NCBI GenBank assembly: GCA_949297665.1
Contig: CASFTO010000085.1
Coordinates: forward strand, 1 to 42,520
Direction: 5' to 3'
Length of the DNA: 42,520 nucleotides
Source: an uncultured Alphaproteobacteria bacterium
GTDB taxonomy: Bacteria; Pseudomonadota; Alphaproteobacteria; RF32; CAG-239
In this document: positions 26,387 to 32,616 of the stretch, in pieces
Layout of the letters: each line of letters opens with the position of its first letter
How positions within the stretch are numbered: position 1 is the first letter of the stretch
The notes under the pieces: model-generated
The model's database searches: none
Seen by the model: the letters and a program-made list of their open reading frames with translations, nothing else
What the model was told of the DNA's origin: nothing
Position numbers and translations under genes: made by a program

Positions 26387-26472
26387 GCTCTGGTGGCGAA
26401 ATTGGTAGACGCGCATGCTTCAGGTGCATGTTGCCTCAGGCAGTGGAAGTTCAAGTCTTCTCCAGAGCACCA
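26387..26472 (+). tRNA. tRNA-Leu (anticodon CAG)
   Basis: Acceptor GCTCTGG pairs with CCAGAGC, followed by encoded ACCA. The D-arm contains AAATTGGTAGAC. The anticodon arm CATGC-TTCAGGT-GCATG has a perfect 5-bp stem and reads CAG at positions 34-36. A long variable arm (TTGCCTCAGGCA) marks it as class II, and the T-arm has GTTCAAGTC. 86 bases including CCA. Confidence 0.97.
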
Positions 26473-26478
26473 TAAAAA

Positions 26479-26499
26479 CCTCCGTAAGGAGGCTTTTTT
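26479..26499 (+). terminator. Terminator of tRNA-Leu, overlapping the mutY ribosome site
   Basis: CCTCC-GTAA-GGAGG (26479-26492) followed by CTTTTTT. The stem is short but GC-rich and lies seven bases after the tRNA end. Its 3' arm GGAGG is also spaced 9 bases before a candidate mutY ATG at 26502. Confidence 0.7.
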
Positions 26500-26501
26500 G
26501 T

Positions 26502-27512
26502 ATGAGAAAGAATATGTCAGATAACCAAGAAATATCCCAAAAACTTTTAGCATGGTACCAAAAACACGGCAGAGAACTTCCGTGGCGAGTAAAGGGAGGA
26601 GCTCATCCTAATCCTTATGTGATTTTAGTATCTGAGTTTATGCTTCAGCAAACAACTGTAAAAACGGTTATACCATATTTTAAAAGATTTATGGAAAAGT
26701 TTCCGACAGTAGAAAGTTTAGCCAAAGCCTCGCAAGAAGAAGTATATGCGATGTGGCAAGGATTAGGCTATTATACAAGAGCTCGCTCTTTGTACGCAAC
26801 GGCTCAAATTATAGTTAATGAATACGGAGGAAAGTTTCCGCAATCCAGAACGGAAGTGCTAAAATTAAAAGGGATAGGAGAATATACCGTGGCAAGCTTT
26901 TTAGCGCTAGCGTATAACCAGCCCGAAACAGTAATTGACGGTAATGTAATGCGTATTATTTGTCGATTGTATCATCTAACGGATGCTCTGGATGATATTA
27001 AAGAAACAATACGAAAAAAGGCTGAAAAGCTAACAAGTAGAGAACATGCAGCGGATTATGCTTCTGCGATTATGGATTTAGGAGCGATGATATGTACTCC
27101 GAAAAATCCTCAATGTTTATTGTGTCCACTAAAAGATATGTGCCAATCGAAAGATAAAGCAGATTTAGAACAAATACCGATTCGTCGCAGATTAGAGAAA
27201 AAAGAAAAACAAGGAAGTGTATACTTGATACAGAATAGTGAGGGAGAATATTTGCTACGAAAAAGAACTGAGCCAGGGTTGCTAACCGGATTGTATGAAT
27301 TTCCATGGAAAGATGAAGGGAAAATATGGGAGAACGCAGAAGATAGCGGAAAAACCGTAACTCATATTTTTACGCATATAAAATTAACACTACACGTATA
27401 CAAAATAAAAAGTGAGAAGCCCTTATTGCCAGATAGCTTTTTTGTATCAGAGCAAGAACTTTCAGACTATCCGTTATCAACGTTGATGAAAAAAGTAATT
27501 AGCAAGGCATAA
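26502..27512 (+). CDS. mutY: A/G-specific adenine DNA glycosylase MutY
   Basis: Removes adenine mispaired with 8-oxoguanine. With the ATG at 26502 the product has 337 residues: catalytic Glu45 in SEFMLQQTTV, helix-hairpin-helix around LKGIGEYTVASF (122-133), catalytic Asp146 in VIDGNVMRI, [4Fe-4S] ligands C198-x6-C205-x2-C208-x5-C214, and a NUDIX-like C-terminal domain (about 225-337) for 8-oxoG recognition. The frame is open further upstream, but that part lies in tRNA-Leu and is not coding. An alternative start is the ATG at 26514 after AGAAAG. GGAGG in the tRNA terminator gives the 26502 start good spacing, so expression may need readthrough of that terminator. Confidence 0.94.
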   Translation: MRKNMSDNQEISQKLLAWYQKHGRELPWRVKGGAHPNPYVILVSEFMLQQTTVKTVIPYFKRFMEKFPTVESLAKASQEEVYAMWQGLGYYTRARSLYATAQIIVNEYGGKFPQSRTEVLKLKGIGEYTVASFLALAYNQPETVIDGNVMRIICRLYHLTDALDDIKETIRKKAEKLTSREHAADYASAIMDLGAMICTPKNPQCLLCPLKDMCQSKDKADLEQIPIRRRLEKKEKQGSVYLIQNSEGEYLLRKRTEPGLLTGLYEFPWKDEGKIWENAEDSGKTVTHIFTHIKLTLHVYKIKSEKPLLPDSFFVSEQELSDYPLSTLMKKVISKA

Positions 27513-27517
27513 AAAAT

Positions 27518-27546
27518 CCCCTGTCATCACTTAAGATGAACAAGGG
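27518..27546 (-). terminator. Terminator of the TrpF-like gene
   Basis: On the minus strand CCCTTGTTCATC (27546-27535) pairs with GATGACAGGGG (27528-27518), with one bulged T and one wobble, followed by ATTTTTT. It lies 7 bases after the stop of the minus-strand gene and directly after the mutY stop on the other strand. Confidence 0.7.
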
Positions 27547-27553
27547 TAACGTT

Positions 27554-28285
27554 CTAACGGTTAAAAACAGAATCTCTATAAGCCCACTCTACGGCGCGAT
27601 CCAAAAATTGTTTGCATTTCTCTAAAGAAAAATGCCCGTCATCGCCTTTAAGTTTTCCTTCTGCATCAATAAAAAAATCGCAATGAGAAGGAATAACTTT
27701 TCTGATTTTATCCAATTCATCAGCGATATTATCAGGAGAAAGACCTCCGGCATATCCTTGGTAAATATCAGGAAAAGCCGGAGCAGGGCGAGTGTCTGGA
27801 GTAATTCCTTCACCAAAAGAATTGTCATACAAGCATGCAAACTTAAATCCCGTATCATGCAAACGATTGATAAATTCCTTATTACTATCATTGTACGAAA
27901 GGACAAAGTTACGGGGATGGCATCGCTTCATCGTATCCAACAATGTATCCAAATCAGGCGTTTTCTCACGTCCGATTTTAAAGTTAAGCTGAATAGTTCG
28001 GATAGTCGGAAAATTGTGAAGCAACGTCTGCACTTCAGTTGGAATTCTTCCATCACAAAAATCCTCAGCCCAATCTTTATTAAGATGAAGTGCGATTTGT
28101 ACATGACGAGAAGCAAGAGAGCAAAGTGCCCAAATCCACCAATATCTGGCAGAACTAAAATAGGCTTTATCACCGGAAACTTGAATGCCGATTTCAGACA
28201 GACAATGTTTTTCACAAAGAGAAACCAAAGCTTGAGCATCAGTAAATTCGTTAGCTCCCGAAACGGTAATTTTAGATAACCTCAT
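27554..28285 (-). CDS. TrpF-like TIM-barrel protein of unknown function
   Basis: Hypothetical 243-residue cytosolic protein. The C-terminal half resembles phosphoribosylanthranilate isomerase in the order GYAGGLSPDNIADEL (about 178-192) and then FIDAEGKLKGDDGHFSLEKCKQFL (about 208-231), which mirrors the AGGL-P-N and D-SG-VE-G--D phosphate-binding segments of TrpF. The N-terminal catalytic Cys region of real TrpF (KICG) is not seen; it reads MRLSKITVSGANEF instead. No trp genes are near. So this is a TrpF-like barrel by pattern, and enzymatic activity as TrpF is doubtful. Own terminator follows. Confidence 0.6.
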   Translation of the reverse strand: MRLSKITVSGANEFTDAQALVSLCEKHCLSEIGIQVSGDKAYFSSARYWWIWALCSLASRHVQIALHLNKDWAEDFCDGRIPTEVQTLLHNFPTIRTIQLNFKIGREKTPDLDTLLDTMKRCHPRNFVLSYNDSNKEFINRLHDTGFKFACLYDNSFGEGITPDTRPAPAFPDIYQGYAGGLSPDNIADELDKIRKVIPSHCDFFIDAEGKLKGDDGHFSLEKCKQFLDRAVEWAYRDSVFNR

Positions 28286-28365
28286 AATATAAAAGATTTA
28301 AAAGTGAATAATAATAAAAAATGTAAAGAAAGCTTATGTTTTCAAAAATAAAAAGTCAAACAAAA

Positions 28366-28389
28366 AAGGTCGCCTAAGAAGACGACCTT
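28366..28389 (-). terminator. Terminator of tRNA-Gln
   Basis: On the minus strand AAGGTCGTC (28389-28381) pairs with GGCGACCTT (28374-28366), one wobble, loop of six, followed by a T-run. Begins six bases after the tRNA 3' end. Confidence 0.85.
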
Positions 28390-28394
28390 ATAAA

Positions 28395-28468
28395 TGGCTG
28401 CTTCACCTGGATTCGAACCAAGATTAACGGAGTCAGAGTCCGCTGTCCTACCATTAGACGATGAAGCA
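28395..28468 (-). tRNA. tRNA-Gln (anticodon CTG)
   Basis: On the minus strand acceptor TGCTTCA pairs with TGAAGCA, discriminator G, then encoded CCA. A U1-A72 first pair is typical of tRNA-Gln. The anticodon loop CTCTGAC closes a GCGGA/TCCGT stem and reads CTG. The T-arm has GGTTCGAATCC. 74 bases. Confidence 0.96.
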
Positions 28469-28483
28469 ATCTAACAGGTGAAA

Positions 28484-28512
28484 TTGATAGTATAAATAAA
28501 AATAAGAGTCAA
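28484..28512 (-). promoter_or_regulatory. Promoter of tRNA-Gln
   Basis: On the minus strand TTGACT (28512-28507), 17-base spacer, TATCAA (28489-28484), 15 bases upstream of the tRNA. Same -35 as the tRNA-Leu and csp promoters. Confidence 0.65.
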
Positions 28513-28612
28513 TCATTTTTAACTTAGTCAACAGAAAAAGTGGTTGCAAAAAGAAAAAAGTCCGCTTATTTTAATTTTCAACGAGGGATACAAAAATAAG
28601 GGAGATATAAAG

Positions 28613-28984
28613 ATGACAGAAGGTGTTAGCGCATCAATGTTTAAGAAGATAAAAGATTTCTTAATTGGACGTAAAGTAGGCGATATAACTCCGGCAGAAG
28701 CGCACAGAATTCAAAAAGCGTCATACGTTCTAAATAATACCGAAATAAAAAAACGTTTTTCACCGACATATGAAAGTATAGTTAAAGGCTTGGATAGTGA
28801 AGAAAAGCAAGTATTTGAAGGGTCCGTCTGGTATCTGGCTAAAATTGCTGTCAATAAGCCTAAGTATCAAACAGAAATTTTAGAAATACTAGAAAGAAAA
28901 AGTAAAGAGAAAGGGATAAATCCTGAGTTTAGAGAATATATAAAAACACAAGTGCAAAATATTCTATCAAAAAACAACCTATGA
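28613..28984 (+). CDS. Small hypothetical helical protein (123 aa)
   Basis: Start set at the ATG at 28613 because AGGGAGA lies 7-13 bases upstream; the open frame extends back to 28544 without a ribosome site. The product MTEGVSASMFKKIKDFLIG... is Lys/Glu-rich and predicted nearly all helical, with no signal peptide, membrane segment or cysteine. Repeating hydrophobic spacing in the middle (SVWYLAKIAVNKPKYQTEILEILERKSKEKG) resembles HEAT-like or other helical-repeat proteins, but no family is recognised. It lies between tRNA-Gln and the cold-shock gene; a T-run follows the stop without a clear hairpin. Confidence 0.7.
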   Translation: MTEGVSASMFKKIKDFLIGRKVGDITPAEAHRIQKASYVLNNTEIKKRFSPTYESIVKGLDSEEKQVFEGSVWYLAKIAVNKPKYQTEILEILERKSKEKGINPEFREYIKTQVQNILSKNNL

Positions 28985-28997
28985 GAGTTTTTTTTTA

Positions 28998-29025
28998 TTG
29001 ACTCTACAATAAATAGTATTATAAC
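28998..29025 (+). promoter_or_regulatory. Promoter of the cold-shock gene
   Basis: TTGACT (28998-29003), 16-base spacer, TATAAC (29020-29025). Transcription would start near 29032, giving a leader of about 50 bases. Confidence 0.65.
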
Positions 29026-29033
29026 ATGTACTT

Positions 29034-29063
29034 GTTAGGGTTACCTAACGGAGTAGGTGTAAC
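29034..29063 (+). promoter_or_regulatory. csp mRNA leader with two mutually exclusive hairpins
   Basis: Hairpin A: GTTAGG (29034-29039) with CCTAAC (29044-29049), loop GTTA. Hairpin B: GTTACCTA (29040-29047) with TAGGTGTAAC (29054-29063), with a two-base bulge. The two share bases 29040-29047, so only one can form. A tiny frame ATG-AAA-GAT-AGG-AGA-TAA (29065-29082) follows and contains the csp Shine-Dalgarno AGGAG. Confidence 0.45.
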
Positions 29064-29083
29064 TATGAAAGATAGGAGATAAA

Positions 29084-29287
29084 ATGACAACAGGAACGGT
29101 TAAGTGGTTTAATTCACGTAAAGGATATGGATTTATTCAACCTGAAGATGGCGGAAAAGATGTATTCGTTCATATAACCAAACTAGAAGAAAAAGGTTTA
29201 AGAAAATTATATGAAGGACAACGTGTAAGCTACGAAATTTATGATGATAGAGGTCGTACGGCAGCCGGCTCCATAGAAATACTGTAG
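29084..29287 (+). CDS. Cold-shock domain protein (CspA family)
   Basis: Single cold-shock domain of 67 residues that binds single-stranded RNA or DNA and melts RNA structure. Seen: TGTVKWFNSRKGYGFI (RNP1 KGYGFI), DVFVH (RNP2), and a C-terminal GSIEIL strand. Length is normal. AGGAG lies 7 bases before the ATG. It has its own promoter and terminator, so it is a single-gene unit. Whether cold-induced or constitutive cannot be told from the protein; the short leader could form alternative structures. Confidence 0.96.
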   Translation: MTTGTVKWFNSRKGYGFIQPEDGGKDVFVHITKLEEKGLRKLYEGQRVSYEIYDDRGRTAAGSIEIL

Positions 29288-29318
29288 TCAACAAGATAAA
29301 GATAGACATATAGTTGAG

Positions 29319-29340
29319 AAGCCACCTGAAAAGATGGCTT
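29319..29340 (+). terminator. Terminator of the cold-shock gene
   Basis: AAGCCACCT (29319-29327) pairs with AGATGGCTT (29332-29340) with one C-A mismatch and a short loop, followed by TTTG and more T. Confidence 0.8.
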
Positions 29341-29487
29341 TTTGTTTTATAGAGGCAACAGAATAGCGGAATATAGGCATAAAATACGCTTTAGGGTTTA
29401 CATCTGATAAAAAAGCTGTTACAGAAAATATCAATCTGCTTATAAAGCGGATATTTGAGTGTGTGTAATATCTATTTGGGAAAACCT

Positions 29488-31257
29488 ATGTTTCGGAAAT
29501 TGAAAGAGAAATTTTTAAGTCTGAATTTAGTTGTAAATTATCGCAAAATTTTGCCGTATGTATTGCCGTATAAGTGGCGCGCACTGACAGCTGTATTAAT
29601 AACCATTCCGATAGGGGGTATGGATGCGGTGATAGCATGGGCTTTAAAACCTTATATGGATGTGGTGATGGTTGAAAAAAACACGTTAGGTTCCACAACG
29701 TTTTTAATTCCGTTACTGATAGTTGTATTTAGTTTATTGCAAAGTTTATTGACATATAGCGCGACATATTTAAACACATGGGTGGGACAACGTATTGCAA
29801 TGGATGTGAAGAAAAAACTTTTCGGAAAGTTGATGCGATATAATGCCTCTTTTTTTGATAAAAACACGTCGGGAGATATAATCTTTCGATTTAATAACGA
29901 CGTGGATGCTGCATGCAGTGGTCTGTTGAATAATATGAAATTATTTACGACACGTTTATTTTCATCTATATCTTTAATAGGCGTATTGTTTTATAATTCC
30001 TGGCAACTGGCAATTGTTGCGACACTTGTGTTGCTAGGCGCATTATTCCCGTTAACCAGGGTTCGCAAGCGCATAAAATCGCTAATGGATAAGTCTGTTT
30101 TTTCCGGAGCGGCCGTAATGACACACTTTAACGAAACATACAGCGGCAACCGTATCATCGCTTCGTATAACTTGTATGACTACCAAAATACACGTTTTAG
30201 CAACACGTTGGACAGTGTATTCAAGATTGGTATGAAAATGATACAAAGAACCGGAATGTTATCTCCTTTGATGCATTTTATAGTATCCTTTGGTGTTGCG
30301 GCGGTTATTTGGTTGGGGTCATATTTAATTGTGACGCACCAAATCACGGCAGGTAGTTTTGTATCATTTATTGCCGCATTGATTATGCTATACAATCCGA
30401 TAAAGAGCATCGGTAATAATTTCAACAGTGTGCAAATGGCATTAATGGCGATGGAACGTGTGTTTGGCGCGTTGGAAAGAACACCGGATATTATAAATTG
30501 CGAAAATCCGAAAGAACTATCAACCCCTAAAGACTGCATTGAATATAAGGATGTTTGCTTCTCTTATATCAAAGGAAAGCAAGTTTTAGACCACATCAAT
30601 TTAAAGATTAAAATAGGCGAAACAATAGCGTTTGTAGGTAATTCCGGAGGAGGCAAAACCACAATGGTCAACTTATTACCGCGTTTCTATGATGTAACGG
30701 GAGGGAAGTTAATGATAGACGGGGTGGACATTCGTGAATTAGATATAGATTCGCTACGTGATAAAATAGCGATTGTTTTCCAAGATAATTTCCTATTTTG
30801 CGGAACGATTCGCAATAATATCATATTAGGTAAAGAAGATGCCACGGAAGACGAGATAAAAAATGCGGTCAAGTGTGCATGTTTGGAAGAATTTATATCC
30901 ACCTTAGATAAGGGCTTGGATACGGAAATCGGAGAACGAGGCGTAATGTTATCGGGCGGTCAAAAACAGCGAATAGCGATAGCTCGTGCGTTTATCAAGA
31001 ATGCCCCGATAGTCATATTGGACGAAGCGACCTCGGCGTTGGATAACAAGTCGGAAGCGATTGTTCAACAAGCGATAGAAAACCTGATGGCGGATAGAAC
31101 AGTATTTATTATTGCGCACCGTTTATCGACAGTCAGAAATGCAGACAAGATTGTAGTTGTAAACTATGGTAAGATAGCAGAAATCGGGACGCATGAAGAA
31201 TTGATAGATAAGCCGGATGGAATATATGCATCACTATATCGTACCCAACTTCGTTAA
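29488..31257 (+). CDS. msbA: MsbA-like lipid/multidrug ABC exporter
   Basis: Homodimeric inner-membrane exporter with a fused permease and ATPase, likely a lipid A flippase. The ATG at 29488 starts MFRKLKEKFLSLNLVVNYRKI; the open frame goes back to a GTG at 29455, but that segment is not MsbA-like. The 589-residue product has six membrane segments (about 30-320), with NTSGDIIFRFNNDVDA after TM2, and an ATPase domain with Walker A GNSGGGKTT, Q-loop VFQDNFLF, signature LSGGQKQRIAIARAF, Walker B VILDEATSALD and the switch His in IAHRLSTV. The family includes drug exporters; MsbA is preferred because of length and overall wording, not proof. The MIF-like gene follows after 15 bases. Confidence 0.9.
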   Translation: MFRKLKEKFLSLNLVVNYRKILPYVLPYKWRALTAVLITIPIGGMDAVIAWALKPYMDVVMVEKNTLGSTTFLIPLLIVVFSLLQSLLTYSATYLNTWVGQRIAMDVKKKLFGKLMRYNASFFDKNTSGDIIFRFNNDVDAACSGLLNNMKLFTTRLFSSISLIGVLFYNSWQLAIVATLVLLGALFPLTRVRKRIKSLMDKSVFSGAAVMTHFNETYSGNRIIASYNLYDYQNTRFSNTLDSVFKIGMKMIQRTGMLSPLMHFIVSFGVAAVIWLGSYLIVTHQITAGSFVSFIAALIMLYNPIKSIGNNFNSVQMALMAMERVFGALERTPDIINCENPKELSTPKDCIEYKDVCFSYIKGKQVLDHINLKIKIGETIAFVGNSGGGKTTMVNLLPRFYDVTGGKLMIDGVDIRELDIDSLRDKIAIVFQDNFLFCGTIRNNIILGKEDATEDEIKNAVKCACLEEFISTLDKGLDTEIGERGVMLSGGQKQRIAIARAFIKNAPIVILDEATSALDNKSEAIVQQAIENLMADRTVFIIAHRLSTVRNADKIVVVNYGKIAEIGTHEELIDKPDGIYASLYRTQLR

Positions 31258-31272
31258 ACAAAGGAGAGAACC

Positions 31273-31614
31273 ATGCCATTTTTAACTATTTACACCAATA
31301 CTGAATTGAAAGACGGTAAAAAACTAGCGGAAAAAGCATCTGCATTAACCGCAGACGTATTAGGAAAGCCGATATCTTATGTTGTAGCCAATGTCATTTA
31401 TAATCCCAATATGGCGTTTGGCGGGCGCAGCGCAAATAAAGGTGCTTTAGTAGAATTAGTATCCATCGGATTGGGTAACAAAGATAAATTAGTAGAGGGG
31501 CTCACCAGTTTATTGGAAGCAGAGTTAAACATAGAAGAGGTGAACAATATCAACATCTCATTAAATAACGCACCGGCGTCACAAGTAGCCAGCGGGGGAC
31601 GCACATTTGAGTAA
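31273..31614 (+). CDS. MIF-family tautomerase-like protein
   Basis: Homologue of macrophage migration inhibitory factor and D-dopachrome tautomerase, 113 residues. Seen: MPFLTIYTN, so removal of Met exposes the catalytic Pro1; Lys33 is plausibly conserved in the GKPISYV stretch; and NPNMAFGGRSANKGALVELVSIG aligns with the MIF segment around MAFGG and the substrate-site SIG. MIF proteins form trimers and catalyse keto-enol tautomerisation of phenylpyruvate or dopachrome; in parasites, homologues mimic the host cytokine. AAAGGAGAGAACC precedes the ATG and the gene probably shares the msbA transcript. No signal peptide, as in all MIF proteins. Physiological substrate unknown. Confidence 0.88.
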   Translation: MPFLTIYTNTELKDGKKLAEKASALTADVLGKPISYVVANVIYNPNMAFGGRSANKGALVELVSIGLGNKDKLVEGLTSLLEAELNIEEVNNINISLNNAPASQVASGGRTFE

Positions 31615-31752
31615 AAGATAAGAAAATATGCAAACTGTTAGGAAAATATTAAGTTTTACCGTATAAAATCTAAAACAAGTTTAGGACTGCTTGTAAGGAA
31701 TAAACTTAGAGGTAACAACCTTATCTATTACTTTAGTTAGAGAGTATGACTA

Positions 31753-31802
31753 TTTACATAATTGTAAAAAAGTATTTTCTGCTGTAAAGTAAACAATGTT
31801 TA
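31753..31802 (+). promoter_or_regulatory. Pilin promoter overlapped by two palindromes
   Basis: TTGTAA (31762-31767), 17-base spacer, TAAAGT (31785-31790) forms a plausible promoter. The palindrome TTTACA-TAAT-TGTAAA (31753-31768) covers the -35; the palindrome TAAACA-A-TGTTTA (31790-31802) covers the expected start site. The layout fits a repressor or activator site pair. Confidence 0.45.
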
Positions 31803-31829
31803 AGGTACTTATATTTTAGGAGAATTAAT

Positions 31830-32489
31830 ATGAGAGTTAATGAACAAGGTCGTTCAATGATTGAAATGCTCGGCGTGTTGGCTATCGTTGGCGTTTTGTC
31901 AGTTGGTGGTATCGCCGGTTATTCAAAAGCAATGAACAAATTTAAGACAAACAAAGTTGGTGATCAAATTCAAATGATTTCCACAAACATCAGAACATTG
32001 TTCTCTTCTCAAAGAACATATGCTGGTTTGACAAATGGTATGGCTTTACAAGCTGGTTTAATTCCAGGTGAAATGTATCAAGCCGTATCTTCATCAGGTC
32101 AATCATACACATCTTCATACACTATTACCAATGCATTCGGTGGTAAGACATTTATTGCCGTTGCAGACCAATCATCAGATGGAGATGAAATGGCCTTCAC
32201 AATTGCTGTTGACCAAATTCCGCAGAGTGCTTGCGTATCAATTGCAACAACTGACTGGGGTGGAGATGCTGGTTCCGGCTTAGCTGCTATGTGGATTGGT
32301 GAAGGTGAAGCTGATGCCGCTGAAACAATAGCAGATGATAGCGGGTTGTCTGGTATAACATCAACTTTGGGTGCTGATGCAAATACGCACATTCCTGGAG
32401 ATGGTGAACACGGCTTACCATTTAGCATTGTTGATGCAAACACAGCTTGCGGACAAAGCCTGAACGGTGTTGTTTGGAAATACTTCTAA
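31830..32489 (+). CDS. Type IV pilin-like / pseudopilin protein
   Basis: Secreted filament subunit of 219 residues. The class III signal is MRVNEQG cut before RSMIEMLGVLAIVGVLSVGG: Gly at -1, Glu at +5, then a roughly 20-residue hydrophobic helix. Position +1 is Arg where Phe or Met is usual. The rest is Ser/Thr/Ala/Gly-rich with two Cys (in SACVSI about residue 137, and in NTACGQSL near the end) that may form a disulphide. AGGAG precedes the ATG. Codon choice (GGT, GCT, GTT, TTG) looks different from its neighbours and suggests high expression (impression, not computed). No prepilin peptidase, assembly ATPase or other pilus gene is in the window. Confidence 0.85.
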   Translation: MRVNEQGRSMIEMLGVLAIVGVLSVGGIAGYSKAMNKFKTNKVGDQIQMISTNIRTLFSSQRTYAGLTNGMALQAGLIPGEMYQAVSSSGQSYTSSYTITNAFGGKTFIAVADQSSDGDEMAFTIAVDQIPQSACVSIATTDWGGDAGSGLAAMWIGEGEADAAETIADDSGLSGITSTLGADANTHIPGDGEHGLPFSIVDANTACGQSLNGVVWKYF

Positions 32490-32514
32490 GCCACTGCTTA
32501 GTTAAAGAAAAAGA

Positions 32515-32536
32515 AGGGGTGTCTGCCGGCACCTCT
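32515..32536 (+). terminator. Terminator of the pilin gene
   Basis: AGGGGTG (32515-32521) pairs with CACCTCT (32530-32536) with one wobble and an 8-base loop, followed by a T-run. Confidence 0.85.
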
Positions 32537-32575
32537 TTTTTATGCAATAAAAATAGCGATACAGAACCCAAAAAA

Positions 32576-32592
32576 AGCGCTTAAATAGCGCT
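32576..32592 (-). terminator. Terminator of der
   Basis: On the minus strand AGCGC-TATTTAA-GCGCT followed by seven T. It lies 25 bases after the der stop. Confidence 0.75.
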
Positions 32593-32616
32593 CTGTTTTG
32601 ATAAATAATTAGATGA

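Noticed and set aside
26415..26501. Upstream extension of mutY to 26415
   Set aside because: It would translate through the tRNA-Leu gene and its terminator; MutY homology begins after 26514.
27632..28279. 215-codon plus-strand open frame opposite the TrpF-like gene
   Set aside because: Basic, low-plausibility protein without ribosome site or motif; the minus-strand frame has TrpF-like motifs and its own terminator.
29455..29487. GTG start for the MsbA-like gene
   Set aside because: The extra 11 residues are not MsbA-like and the ATG at 29488 gives the expected N-terminus.
31675..31710. AAGTTTA...TAAACTT inverted repeat between the MIF-like gene and the pilin gene
   Set aside because: Only 7 bp with a long loop and no T-run; not convincing as a terminator or riboswitch.
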